From BACL14 sp964453595 (GTDB lineage Bacteria > Pseudomonadota > Gammaproteobacteria > Burkholderiales > Methylophilaceae): a stretch of DNA of 64,000 bases. Position 1 is the first letter of the stretch, and each line of letters begins with the position of its first letter. The translations under genes were made by a program, and so were the position numbers. The DNA lies in NCBI GenBank assembly GCA_964453595.1, contig CAYVOQ010000004.1, positions 1 through 64,000 of the forward strand, in the 5' to 3' direction. The notes under the pieces are model-generated. The model made no database searches, was not told the origin of the DNA, and saw nothing but the letters and a program-made list of their open reading frames with translations. Below are positions 1 through 8,834 of the stretch, one piece after another.

Positions 1-251
1 CCACCAATTTGCATAGTAAATTGGTCATCAGCACTCTTAACTGTTAATCCTTTTTTATCAATAGTTACTTGCGCTTGGTGTTTTTTTTCTTTTGCACTGT
101 TTTTTGATAACAAAGCGCCTTCTTCTTCAGTTAATACGCCTTTGGTTACAAGTGCGTTTACCAAGTCTTCAGTTGAATCCGCATAAACAATGTTCGCAGA
201 CATTGCCATTACCGCAGCAGATAGGGCAGATGTGATTAATTTATTTTTCAT
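1..251 (-). CDS. Phosphate-selective porin (OprO/OprP-like), N-terminal part only
   Basis: Only the first 83 codons lie in the window; the gene runs off the left edge. The ATG at 251 is preceded by a strong AGGAG about 7 bases away. The protein begins with a Sec signal peptide (basic start MKNK, hydrophobic core, cleavage near VYA-DS). A short helical stretch follows, then the motif VTIDKKGLTVKS...QIGG, which resembles the start of the OprO/OprP barrel family. Family members are outer-membrane trimers that pass phosphate or polyphosphate. The PHO box just upstream supports a phosphate role. The barrel itself is not visible, so substrate preference is inferred. Confidence 0.7.
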   Translation of the reverse strand, partial: MKNKLITSALSAAVMAMSANIVYADSTEDLVNALVTKGVLTEEEGALLSKNSAKEKKHQAQVTIDKKGLTVKSADDQFTMQIG

Positions 252-281
252 TGATAAATCTCCTATAAAATCAATAGGGTC

Positions 282-315
282 ATTATCAAACTAAAATATG
301 TCAGTTTTGTGACAA
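282..315 (-). promoter_or_regulatory. PHO box and -10 element of the porin gene
   Basis: Read on the minus strand, two 7-base half sites TTGTCAC and CTGACAT are separated by AAAA (bases 315 to 298). A GATAAT -10-like hexamer follows 10 bases later (287 to 282). The layout matches the classic PhoB site, in which 7-base repeats 11 bases apart replace the -35 element. It has the same spacing as the pstS promoter in this window. Activation by PhoB under phosphate starvation is inferred; phoB itself is not in the window. Confidence 0.72.
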
Positions 316-362
316 AAAGATAATTTCTTTTTTCGGGATTATTGACCGATTTTTTGGCTTAA

Positions 363-1001
363 TTAATGATCGTTAGATTTAAAATTGACTTTACCGGAGG
401 CTAAATCATATACCGCGCCAACAAGATCTATTTTGTTCTCAAGTATCATGTCTTTAATGATCGGGCTGTTTTGTTTAATATTATTAATTTGTTCTTGCAC
501 ATTTAACCAACAAACTTTTTCAACAAATTCTTCATTAGTTGAATTTCTTAAATCTTTATCCTGAATTGATGTTTCTTGATGCACCGCAGGATCAATCATA
601 TCGATAATTTGTCCGATATTCCCACCTGTATAATGATCACAAGCAGCCTTAACCGCGCCGCAATTTGTATGGCCCATCACCACAATTAACTTTGATCCCA
701 AATATTTCACTGAAAACTCTAGACTGCCTAATGCTTTTCGTGAAGCAATATTTCCAGCCAATCGCACTGAAAATATGTCTCCTAAGTTTTGATCAAAAAC
801 TAACTCAACCGTAGTTCTAGAATCACTACATCCTAGTATTGATGCAAATGGATGTTGTTTATCTTTAATTTCATCGCGAACATTTAACATGTCATGCGTT
901 ACTTTTACATTGTTCACAAATCGCTCATTACCTTCTTTGAGAATCTCCAGTGCTTGTTCTGGTGTAATTAAATCTCGATCTAAATTGGGATGCTTATACA
1001 T
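363..1001 (-). CDS. Beta-class carbonic anhydrase (copy 1)
   Basis: A 212-residue beta-carbonic anhydrase, which interconverts CO2 and bicarbonate with an active-site zinc. The expected ligands are visible: Cys58 and Asp60 in CSDSR, and His111 and Cys114 in HTNCGA. The family length is normal and there is no signal peptide, so it should be cytoplasmic. The ATG shares one base with the lysS stop (TAATG), so it is probably translated as the last gene of a prfB-lysS-can operon. A paralogue at 12252-12872 has its zinc ligands at the same residue numbers and almost the same N terminus (MYKHP..DRD), which indicates duplication. Physiological partners are not shown by this locus. Confidence 0.92.
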   Translation of the reverse strand: MYKHPNLDRDLITPEQALEILKEGNERFVNNVKVTHDMLNVRDEIKDKQHPFASILGCSDSRTTVELVFDQNLGDIFSVRLAGNIASRKALGSLEFSVKYLGSKLIVVMGHTNCGAVKAACDHYTGGNIGQIIDMIDPAVHQETSIQDKDLRNSTNEEFVEKVCWLNVQEQINNIKQNSPIIKDMILENKIDLVGAVYDLASGKVNFKSNDH

Positions 1002-2521
1002 TACTCAGGTCTCATATGCGGAAATAAAATCACATCTCTGATACTTGGTTTGTCAGTTATAAGCATAATTAATCGATCAATCCCGATTCCGCAACCGCCT
1101 GTAGGTGGCAAGCCATACTCTAATGCTCGAATAAAGTCAGCGTCATAAAACATCGCCTCATCATCACCTGCATCTTTTTGTGCAACTTGTTTTTTAAAGC
1201 GTTCAGCTTGATCTTCTGCGTCGTTTAACTCTGAAAAACCATTCGCGATTTCACGGCCTGCGATAAATAATTCAAAACGCTCTGTAATCGATGGATTTTC
1301 ATCAGAAGCTCTAGCTAAAGGAGAAACTTCTACCGGATAATCAATAATATAAGTTGGATTCCAAAGCTTTTCCTCTGCGACAGCTTCAAACAAAGCTAAT
1401 TGATAAGATCCTAAACTTTTTTCTTTTGGCTCTTCTTCGTTGTGTTTTTTTAACTCAGCTTTAATAAAATCAATATTCTCTAAATCTGTTTTTTGATAAT
1501 TTTCAGCATATTTAGTGATTGCTTCCACTAAAGTTAAACGATCAAACTTATTCTCAAAATCAATTACTTTTTCTTGATATGTTAATTTAAGTGGCTTGCC
1601 ATTTGCCTTAATAGACTCACGAATACAGTCTTCAGTAAAATCCATTAACCAATGATAATTAGTATATGCGGCATAAAATTCCATCATGGTAAATTCGGGG
1701 TTATGCCTTACGCTTAAGCCTTCATTTCTAAAATTTCTGTTGATTTCATAGACTCGATCAAATCCACCCACCACAAGACGCTTTAAATATAATTCAGGTG
1801 CGATACGCATATACATTTGCATATCTAAAGAATTATGATGTGTTATAAAAGGTTTTGCTGAAGCGCCACCCGGGATTGGATGCAGCATTGGCGTCTCAAC
1901 CTCTAGGAACTTATTATTATTCATAAAGTTTCTAATTGCTTGCACTACATTGCTTCTAGTCGTGAAAGTTTTCTTAGTGTCTTCATTCACGATTAAATCA
2001 ACATAGCGTTGTCGGTATTTTATTTCTTGATCAGTCAATCCATGAAATTTTTCAGGAAGCGGCCTTAATGATTTAGTTAGTAGATTTATTTCTGTAACCT
2101 CAACACTTAACTCATCAGTCTTGGTCTTAAATAATTTACCCTTAGCCCAGAGGATATCTCCCATATCCCATTTCTTAAAATGGGAGTAAAGCTCAGGGTT
2201 ATTGTCATTGTTAATTAGGTCACGGGCTACATACAATTGAATTCTTCCGGTTGTATCTTGAATGGTTGCAAAGCTTGCCTTACCCATCACACGCTTCAGC
2301 ATCATTCTGCCTGCGACTTGAACCTCGACAGTTTTTCCAGCCAAGCTTTCTTTATCAAATTGATCAAATTCAGCATGCAGGTCAGCTGCATAATGAGTTG
2401 GCTTAAATGAGTTCGGAAACGCAACTCCATTTGCACGAATTTCTTTTAACTTATTCCTGCGTTCTTGAATAATAGAATTTTCATCTAAACTCTGTTCTTG
2501 TTGTAACTCTTTCTCTTCCAA
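1001..2521 (-). CDS. lysS: Lysyl-tRNA synthetase, class II
   Basis: A 506-residue class II LysRS, which charges tRNA-Lys in the cytoplasm. The N-terminal OB fold (about 65-170) carries the anticodon-binding region. The catalytic domain shows class II motif 2 (FRNEGLSVRHNPEFTMMEFY) and motif 3 (GIGIDRLIML) near the C terminus. The length agrees with bacterial LysS (about 500). It lies directly after prfB with a 1-base gap, a common pairing in proteobacteria, and overlaps the carbonic anhydrase start by one base. No second LysRS is present here. Confidence 0.97.
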   Translation of the reverse strand: MEEKELQQEQSLDENSIIQERRNKLKEIRANGVAFPNSFKPTHYAADLHAEFDQFDKESLAGKTVEVQVAGRMMLKRVMGKASFATIQDTTGRIQLYVARDLINNDNNPELYSHFKKWDMGDILWAKGKLFKTKTDELSVEVTEINLLTKSLRPLPEKFHGLTDQEIKYRQRYVDLIVNEDTKKTFTTRSNVVQAIRNFMNNNKFLEVETPMLHPIPGGASAKPFITHHNSLDMQMYMRIAPELYLKRLVVGGFDRVYEINRNFRNEGLSVRHNPEFTMMEFYAAYTNYHWLMDFTEDCIRESIKANGKPLKLTYQEKVIDFENKFDRLTLVEAITKYAENYQKTDLENIDFIKAELKKHNEEEPKEKSLGSYQLALFEAVAEEKLWNPTYIIDYPVEVSPLARASDENPSITERFELFIAGREIANGFSELNDAEDQAERFKKQVAQKDAGDDEAMFYDADFIRALEYGLPPTGGCGIGIDRLIMLITDKPSIRDVILFPHMRPE

Positions 2522-2522
2522 G

Positions 2523-3627
2523 CTATACCCCTTGTTTTAAACTTTCTGTGATGAATGGATCCAGATTACCATCCAGCACGCCTTGCGTGTTGCCAACCTC
2601 TACGCCCGTTCTTAAATCTTTAATTCTGGACTGGTCAAGCACATAACTTCTGATCTGGTGTCCCCAGCCAATATCTGATTTAGCATCTTCTAATGCTTGC
2701 TTTTCTTCATTCCTCTTATCAAGCTCCAAGCGATAAAGTTGAGCTTTTAACATATTCATCGCTTCTGCCTTATTTCTATGCTGTGAGCGATCATTCTGAC
2801 ATTGAACTACAACGCCAGAGGGAATATGCGTTATTCTAACAGCAGAATCAGTTTTATTAATATGTTGACCGCCTGCGCCTGAAGCTCTGTAAGTATCGAT
2901 CCTCAAATCTGCAGGATTAATTTCTATGTCAATTGATTCATCAATCTCGGGATAAACATTTACCCCAGCAAATGAGGTATGCCTTCGGTTTCCAGAATCA
3001 AAAGGTGATTTTCTAACCAAACGATGGATGCCAGTCTCTGTTCTAAAATACCCATAAGCATAATCGCCACTAATTTTTATAGTTGCACCCTTAATTCCAG
3101 CAACATCGCCATCAGATATCTCTAAGACCTCAACCTTAAAAGCCTTCTCCTCGGCATAGCGCAGGTACATTCTAAGCAGCATATTAGCCCAATCTTGCGC
3201 TTCAGTTCCGCCGCTTCCAGACTGAAAGTCAATAAAACAATTGTTTGGATCAAGCGGATTTGAAAACATACGTCTAAATTCTGCCTGGTCGACATCTTTC
3301 TTTATTTGTTCGGTTTCAACTAAAACATCATTAAAAATTGCATCATCGCTTTCCTCAATCGCCATATCAAACAAAACTTGATTATCATCAATTTTATTGT
3401 GGAGCGCTTCGAAATTAGAAACCAGGTCCTCTAGGAGTTTTTTTTCTTTACCAATTTTTTGGCTTAAGGCATGATCATTCCAAATTTTCGGATCTTCCTG
3501 CTGCTTTGTTAATTCCGCAATTTTTTGTTTTTTAGTGTCCAGGTCAAAGATAGCTCCTTAATGCATAAAATCGGTCAGATATTTCACTAAGATCTTGTTT
3601 TAATTGATTTATTTTTTCTGCTTCCAT
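2523..3627 (-). CDS. prfB: Peptide chain release factor 2, programmed +1 frameshift
   Basis: RF2 terminates translation at UGA and UAA. The gene is in two frames. A 27-codon first frame starts at the ATG at 3627 (MEAEKINQLKQ...LRSYL) and meets an in-frame TGA at 3546-3544. A +1 shift there continues as DLDTKKQKIAEL into a 340-residue second frame ending at 2523. The joined protein is about 367 residues, close to the 365 of E. coli RF2. The tripeptide GGQ that triggers peptide release is visible in SGAGGQHINKT. Taking only the in-frame ATG at 3374 would lose the whole N-terminal domain, so the frameshifted start is the right one. It heads the prfB-lysS operon. Confidence 0.95.
3543..3560 (-). 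other. RF2 autoregulatory frameshift site
   Basis: On the minus strand the site reads AGGAGC TAT CTT TGA C. It has an internal Shine-Dalgarno-like AGGAG, the CTT slippery codon and a UGA stop followed by C. This is the conserved arrangement by which low RF2 lets ribosomes pause and slip forward by one base, giving feedback control of RF2 level. The Shine-Dalgarno copy is AGGAG rather than the AGGGGG of E. coli. Confidence 0.93.
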
Positions 3628-3651
3628 ATTTTCTTTCTAATAACTTGTGGT

Positions 3652-3679
3652 ATTTTAGCGTGTTTTAGAAAAACAACAA
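3652..3679 (-). promoter_or_regulatory. Candidate sigma-70 promoter of prfB
   Basis: On the minus strand, TTGTTG (3679-3674), 16 bases and TAAAAT (3657-3652) lie about 25 bases before the prfB ATG. The -35 element directly abuts the pstS PHO box on the other strand, so PhoB binding could affect both directions. This is a match by eye only. Confidence 0.45.
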
Positions 3680-3680
3680 A

Positions 3681-3714
3681 TTGTCATAAAATTGTCATAT
3701 TTCATTCATATAAT
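3681..3714 (+). promoter_or_regulatory. PHO box and -10 of the pst operon
   Basis: TTGTCAT (3681-3687), AAAA, TTGTCAT (3692-3698), ATTT and CATTCAT (3703-3709) form two good half sites and a weaker third in 11-base phase. A perfect TATAAT at 3709-3714 follows 10 bases after the second half site. This is a textbook PhoB-activated promoter, in which the PHO box takes the place of the -35. It lies 36 bases upstream of the pstS ATG. Confidence 0.9.
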
Positions 3715-3750
3715 CTTAATTGCAGTTTAATTTAATAAGGACTAAAACAC

Positions 3751-4740
3751 ATGCTCACACTGAAACAAAAAACACTATTATTTAGCGCTGTTGTTGCAGC
3801 AACTTCAAACTTATATGCGGCGTCTGATATCGTAACAATCGATGGATCATCAACGGTTTACCCAATTACTGAAGCAGTAGCAGAGGAATTTCAAAAAGAA
3901 ACAGGCATTAAAGTTACCGTAGGCGTTTCAGGAACTGGTGGTGGCTTTAAAAAATTCTGTCGTGGAGAAACAGTCATCTCTGACGCATCACGACCTATCA
4001 AAGCAAAAGAAATGAAAGCATGTGAAGAAAAAGGCATTTCATTTATTGAAATCCCAGTTGCGTTTGATGCATTGACTGTTGTAGTCAACAAAAATAATGA
4101 CTGGGCAGAAGAATTATCTCCTGCTGACCTAAAGAAAATGTGGGAGCCAAACGCACAAGGAAAAGTCATGAGCTGGAATCAAGTTCGTGAAGGCATGCCT
4201 AACACTCCATTAAAACTATATGGCCCTGGCGCAGACTCAGGAACATTTGATTATTTTACTGAAGCAATTATCGAAAAATCAAAATCAATTCGTGGTGACT
4301 TTACCGCTTCTGAAGATGACAATGTTTTAGTTCAAGGTGTTGCTGGCGATAAAGGTGGTATTGGCTATTTTGGTTTGGCTTACTATGTAGAAAATAAAGA
4401 TAAACTTAAAGCTGTCAAAATCAAAAATAAAGATGGTAAGTTTATAACCCCTTCAATAGAGGCTGTTATGGATGGATCTTATAACCCGCTCTCACGTCCA
4501 CTATTTATTTACCTTAACGCAACGAAAGCCGCTTTTGATCCTAAGGTTAAAAAGTTTGTTGAGTTTTACCTTAAAAATGCTGGAAAGTTATCAAAAGAGG
4601 TTGGTTATGTTCCGTTTAACAAGGATGAATATGCAGCTATTGAGAAACATTACAAAACTTTAAAAACTGGCACTGCATTTAAGAGCGGTCCTGCAATCGG
4701 TTTGTCTGTGAAAGAAATCTTAGAAAAAGCAACTGACTAA
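3751..4740 (+). CDS. pstS: Phosphate ABC transporter, periplasmic phosphate-binding protein
   Basis: A 329-residue PstS that captures phosphate in the periplasm and delivers it to PstCA. The signal peptide covers about residues 1-23 (cleavage near LYA-AS). The mature protein opens with IVTIDGSSTVYPIT and contains SGTGGGFKKFCRGE and GADSGTFDYFTEAI, the phosphate-binding loops of the SphX/PstS type. It is the first gene of pstSCAB and is driven by the PHO box at 3681-3714. A hairpin after the gene probably lowers read-through, so PstS would be made in excess over the membrane parts, as expected for binding proteins. Confidence 0.96.
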   Translation: MLTLKQKTLLFSAVVAATSNLYAASDIVTIDGSSTVYPITEAVAEEFQKETGIKVTVGVSGTGGGFKKFCRGETVISDASRPIKAKEMKACEEKGISFIEIPVAFDALTVVVNKNNDWAEELSPADLKKMWEPNAQGKVMSWNQVREGMPNTPLKLYGPGADSGTFDYFTEAIIEKSKSIRGDFTASEDDNVLVQGVAGDKGGIGYFGLAYYVENKDKLKAVKIKNKDGKFITPSIEAVMDGSYNPLSRPLFIYLNATKAAFDPKVKKFVEFYLKNAGKLSKEVGYVPFNKDEYAAIEKHYKTLKTGTAFKSGPAIGLSVKEILEKATD

Positions 4741-4771
4741 GAAAAATTTTAAAAACTAGATCAAAAAAAAT

Positions 4772-4795
4772 GGGGTTTTTCAACCCCTTTTTTTT
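4772..4795 (+). terminator. Hairpin terminator or attenuator between pstS and pstC
   Basis: GGGGTT (4772-4777), the loop TTTC and AACCCC (4782-4787) are followed by eight T residues. Upstream A residues can extend the stem by pairing with the T run. It lies inside the operon, so it most likely terminates part of the transcripts and raises the pstS to pstCAB ratio. Confidence 0.75.
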
Positions 4796-4859
4796 AGATT
4801 GATCATATCAAAACTTAGGTATAATCCAAGGAAACCAAACATAAATCATTACGTAATCT

Positions 4860-5783
4860 ATGAATAAAACTGAAGCAAAAATAAGTCCTGCATTATCGAA
4901 AAACTTCAGAAAAAATATAAAAGAAAATAGCATTGAATTTCTTCTTTTATTTTCAGGAATTGTTGCCATATTAATTACTGTAGGAATTGTTTATGTGCTT
5001 ATTTCAGAATCAATCCCATTTTTTACCAATGTTTCAATAAAAGAATTTCTTACCTCAACGGTATGGACCCCTCTGTATGAGAAAAAAAACTATGGCATCT
5101 TACCCCTCATTTCAGGGACCTTGACCATCACTGGCATTGCACTTTTAGTTGCGATTCCACTTGGCACAGTAACTGCAGTGTACTTATCTGAATTTGCATC
5201 ACACCGAACAAGAGAGATTGTAAAACCTATTCTTGAACTTCTTGTGGGTGTTCCGACCGTAGTTTTTGGATACTTTGCTTTATTGCTTATTACACCTTTA
5301 CTCCAAAAAATCTATCCTGATTTACCAACATTTAACATGCTTGGTCCAGGTATTGTTATGGGAATAATGATTGTTCCCTATATAGCTTCTGTTTCAGAAG
5401 ATGCTATGCGGGCAGTACCTATGTTTATGCGTGAAGGCGCTTATGCAATGGGAGCTACTCGATTTCAAACTGCATTTTCTGTAGTGATGCCGGCAGCAAC
5501 TTCTGGAATTGTAGCCGCATATATTCTTGCTATCAGTCGTGCTGTTGGCGAGACCATGATTGTATCTATTGCAGCTGGACAACAACCAAACTTTACCTTT
5601 AATCCAGTTGAAGGTGCTGCAACTATTACAGCGTATATTGTTTCTGTTGCTCTTGGCGATCTGGAGCACGGCGGTATAGCCTATAGAAGTATTTTTGCTG
5701 CAGGTATCACATTATTTACCATGACCTTAAGTCTTAATATACTAGGGCAATGGGTTAGAAGAAAATTTTCTGAAAGATATTAA
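4860..5783 (+). CDS. pstC: Phosphate ABC transporter permease PstC
   Basis: A 307-residue inner-membrane permease, one half of the PstCA channel. About six transmembrane segments are visible, the first at about residues 27-50. The loop MREGAYAMGATRFQTAF is the EAA coupling loop that docks with PstB. Its length and position after pstS are typical. The ATG at 4860 has only a weak ribosome binding site. Expression would depend on read-through of the hairpin at 4772-4795. Confidence 0.95.
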   Translation: MNKTEAKISPALSKNFRKNIKENSIEFLLLFSGIVAILITVGIVYVLISESIPFFTNVSIKEFLTSTVWTPLYEKKNYGILPLISGTLTITGIALLVAIPLGTVTAVYLSEFASHRTREIVKPILELLVGVPTVVFGYFALLLITPLLQKIYPDLPTFNMLGPGIVMGIMIVPYIASVSEDAMRAVPMFMREGAYAMGATRFQTAFSVVMPAATSGIVAAYILAISRAVGETMIVSIAAGQQPNFTFNPVEGAATITAYIVSVALGDLEHGGIAYRSIFAAGITLFTMTLSLNILGQWVRRKFSERY

Positions 5784-5788
5784 CCAAA

Positions 5789-6712
5789 ATGGATAATAGA
5801 GAATTAAACAAAATAAGAGATCTGATTACTAAACACAAAAGAAATGATTATTTATTTTCCATTCTAGGCATGTTTGTTGTTGCCAGTTTAGCAATCACAC
5901 TTTTGGTTTTATTTTTAGATTTGATTTTTGACGGCTATCCTAAATTCAATATAGATTTCTTTACTCACTTTCCATCAAGACGTCCCGATGCTGCAGGAAT
6001 ACTTTCTGCCTGGGTCGGATCAGCCCTTGTTTTGATTGTGACTTTTTTTGTAGCTGTACCTTTAGGCGTGGCGGCTGGTGTCTATCTTGAAGAGTATTCA
6101 AAAAAAGGAATCTTAGCTGATTTAATAGAAATTAATGTTGCAAACCTAGCAGGTGTTCCATCAATTATTTATGGTCTGCTTGCATTAGGTTTGTTTGTAT
6201 ATGAATTCGGTTTAGGGCAAAGCATCTTAACTGCTGGGTTGACATTGGCACTGCTTATGCTGCCTATTGTAATTGTTTCAACCCGTGAAGCCATAAGAGC
6301 TATTCCCGTTCATATCAGAGAGGCTGCATTTGCTGTTGGGGCTACCAAATGGCAGGTAACAATAGATCATATTATTCAATACTCTATGGGTGGAATATTA
6401 ACAGGAATTATCATTGGACTTGCTCGAGCAATTGGCGAAACAGCTCCTGTAATTACCATCGGGGCATTAACATTCATTGCATTTTTACCACCAAGTCCCA
6501 TTAGCGAAACAATTCCTTTCATTAACTTTGAATGGTTAGAAGCTGGTTTTACTGTATTGCCTATACAGATGTTTAACTGGATATCTCGTCCAGAGCATGC
6601 ATTTCACATCAATGCTGCCGCTACAGGTGCCGTGATTATTATTCTTACATTATTAATGAACGCCTTTGCAATTAAGATAAGATACAACATTAGAAAGAAA
6701 ATTAAGTGGTAA
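5789..6712 (+). CDS. pstA: Phosphate ABC transporter permease PstA
   Basis: A 307-residue permease, partner of PstC. The N-terminal membrane segment is at about residues 25-48. The EAA coupling loop reads IREAAFAVGATKWQVTIDHI. A conserved GLARAIGETAPVITIGA follows in the core. It begins 5 bases after pstC and ends 4 bases before pstB, so the three are surely co-transcribed. It is the same length as PstC here, reflecting the shared fold of the two permeases. Confidence 0.95.
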   Translation: MDNRELNKIRDLITKHKRNDYLFSILGMFVVASLAITLLVLFLDLIFDGYPKFNIDFFTHFPSRRPDAAGILSAWVGSALVLIVTFFVAVPLGVAAGVYLEEYSKKGILADLIEINVANLAGVPSIIYGLLALGLFVYEFGLGQSILTAGLTLALLMLPIVIVSTREAIRAIPVHIREAAFAVGATKWQVTIDHIIQYSMGGILTGIIIGLARAIGETAPVITIGALTFIAFLPPSPISETIPFINFEWLEAGFTVLPIQMFNWISRPEHAFHINAAATGAVIIILTLLMNAFAIKIRYNIRKKIKW

Positions 6713-6716
6713 AACT

Positions 6717-7499
6717 ATGATAAATAAAAAAAATGAAATCATTAAAGCAGAAGCTAAAAATTTTGAATTTTTTTATGCTGATGGAACGCATGCTTTAAAA
6801 AATATTAATCTACCCATTTATGAAAAAAGAATTACTGCTCTTATTGGGCCATCAGGCTGCGGAAAATCAACATTTCTGAGATCTTTCAACCGTATGCACG
6901 ATTTGTATCCTGGAAATAAATATAAAGGAGAAATTCTTTTATACCCTGACAATACAAATATCCTAGCAAAGAAGGTTGATCCTATTGAAGTTCGAATGCG
7001 CATAAGTATGGTGTTCCAAAAACCTAACCCTTTCCCTAAATCAATTTATGAAAATGTTGCATATGGTCTGAGGGTACGAGGAGAGAACAATAAAAGAAAA
7101 GTGGATGAAAAAGTAGAAGAGGCTTTAAAAGGAGCCTCATTATGGAATGAAGTTAAAGATAGGCTTCATGATTTAGCCTTCAACTTATCAGGCGGACAAC
7201 AGCAAAGGTTATGCATTGCAAGAGCCTTAGCAACAGATCCTGAAATTATTTTGTTTGATGAACCAACATCTGCGTTAGATCCAATCGCTACAGTAAATAT
7301 TGAAGAGTTGATGAGTGAACTCAGGAAAAAACTTTCTATATTGATAGTTACCCACAATATGCAGCAAGCAGCAAGAATTTCTGACTATACTGCATATATG
7401 TATCTTGGGGAAATGGTTGAATTTGATGAAACAGACAAGATTTTCACAAACCCATCTAAGAAAAAAACCGAAGATTACATTACCGGAAAATTCGGATAA
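6717..7499 (+). CDS. pstB: Phosphate ABC transporter ATPase PstB
   Basis: A 260-residue ATPase that powers phosphate import. Walker A is GPSGCGKS (44-51), the ABC signature LSGGQ (157-161) and Walker B ILFDEP (178-183). FNRMHDLYPG and VFQKPNPFPKSIYENV are characteristic of PstB. It is the last gene of the operon. phoU, often next in line, is absent and the next gene is convergent glmM with no gap, so signalling components such as PhoU and PhoBR must lie elsewhere. Confidence 0.97.
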   Translation: MINKKNEIIKAEAKNFEFFYADGTHALKNINLPIYEKRITALIGPSGCGKSTFLRSFNRMHDLYPGNKYKGEILLYPDNTNILAKKVDPIEVRMRISMVFQKPNPFPKSIYENVAYGLRVRGENNKRKVDEKVEEALKGASLWNEVKDRLHDLAFNLSGGQQQRLCIARALATDPEIILFDEPTSALDPIATVNIEELMSELRKKLSILIVTHNMQQAARISDYTAYMYLGEMVEFDETDKIFTNPSKKKTEDYITGKFG

Positions 7500-8834
7500 C
7501 TAATTATTTTCTAAAATTGCTTTCTGAATTAGTTTATTAGCTTTTTCTGCTAAATCAAAATTTTGACATTCTGTCATTATTCTAATTATTGGCTCTGTGC
7601 CAGATGGCCTTAAAAGCACTCTTCCTTGATTATTCATTACAGCATTTGCATCATCAATGGATTTTTTAATTTGTTCAGAAGAAAGATCTATATCCTTAAA
7701 TGGCAAGTTCACTAAAACTTGAGGGTAAAGTTCGATCTCAGAAACTGCCTGCTCAAAACTTATATTTTTCTCTTGTAATGTTCTAAGAACCTGAAGGGCT
7801 GTGATAATTCCGTCACCGCTTGAATGAATCTTACTCAGTAAAATATGTCCAGAATTTTCTCCTCCAAAATTCCACGCATTCTCATTCATCATCTCGGTCA
7901 CATACCGATCACCCACCTTCGCTCTTAAAAATGGTACATTTTTTGATTTTAATTTTTCTTCAAAAGCAAGATTCGTCATTAAAGTGCCGACTACGCCACC
8001 TTGGAATTGATCATGATCTATATCATTACTTACAATTATATAAAGCAATTGATCACCATCGACTTTATGCCCTTTGCGATCAACCATAATAACCCGATCA
8101 CCATCCCCATCAAATGCGATACCAATATCAGCTCCAGTTTTAATTGTTTTCTGTATTAAGGCATCTAAATGCGTTGAGCCGCACTCGTGATTTATATTTA
8201 ATCCATCGGGATTAACACCGATTAACTCTAGCTGTGCCCCAAGCTCTCTAAAAATTTTAGGAGCAACTTGGTAGGTTGCGCCGTGTGCACAATCCATAAC
8301 AATTTTAAGGCCATCTAACGATAGATTGCTTGGAAAGCTATTTTTACAAAATTCCGCATATCTACCTTGGGCGTCATCAATTCTTTTAGCTTTGCCAATT
8401 TGAGTTGATTCAATTTCTTTAAGCGAATCTAAGAAAGATTCAATTTCCTTTTCAATCTGATCATCTAATTTTTTTCCCTCATGTGAAAAAAATTTAATTC
8501 CATTATCATCAAAAGGGTTGTGTGAAGCGGAAATAACAACGCCCACCTCAGATCTTAATGCCTTTGTTAAGAATGCAACTGCTGGAGTTGGAATCGGCCC
8601 TGTAAGGTATACATTCACTCCTGCCGCAGAGAAACCAGCTTCTAATGCTGATTCAAGCATATAGCCTGAAACACGCGTATCTTTTCCAATCACCACTGAT
8701 GGGATTTTATTATTAGCTACATGACGAGTTAAGACTTTCCCAGCTGCATATCCCAGCTTTAGAAAAAAATCAGACGATATTGGATACTTACCTGCCTTAC
8801 CTCGAATTCCATCTGTACCAAAATACTTTCTCAT
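7500..8834 (-). CDS. glmM: Phosphoglucosamine mutase
   Basis: A 444-residue GlmM converting glucosamine-6-phosphate to glucosamine-1-phosphate for peptidoglycan and LPS. It starts MRKYFGTDGIRG. The phosphoserine loop is VVISASHNPFDDNGIKFF, the metal-binding loop is DGDGDR, and the C-terminal phosphate site is RPSGTEPIIRIM. The length matches the family (about 445). Its start overlaps the folP stop by 4 bases, giving the well-known ftsH-folP-glmM order. It ends base-to-base against convergent pstB. Confidence 0.97.
   Translation of the reverse strand: MRKYFGTDGIRGKAGKYPISSDFFLKLGYAAGKVLTRHVANNKIPSVVIGKDTRVSGYMLESALEAGFSAAGVNVYLTGPIPTPAVAFLTKALRSEVGVVISASHNPFDDNGIKFFSHEGKKLDDQIEKEIESFLDSLKEIESTQIGKAKRIDDAQGRYAEFCKNSFPSNLSLDGLKIVMDCAHGATYQVAPKIFRELGAQLELIGVNPDGLNINHECGSTHLDALIQKTIKTGADIGIAFDGDGDRVIMVDRKGHKVDGDQLLYIIVSNDIDHDQFQGGVVGTLMTNLAFEEKLKSKNVPFLRAKVGDRYVTEMMNENAWNFGGENSGHILLSKIHSSGDGIITALQVLRTLQEKNISFEQAVSEIELYPQVLVNLPFKDIDLSSEQIKKSIDDANAVMNNQGRVLLRPSGTEPIIRIMTECQNFDLAEKANKLIQKAILENN

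Noticed and set aside
3891..4169. Open frame of about 90 codons opposite pstS
   Set aside because: It lies wholly within pstS on the other strand, has no ribosome site and no recognisable domain. It is a shadow of the real gene's codon use.
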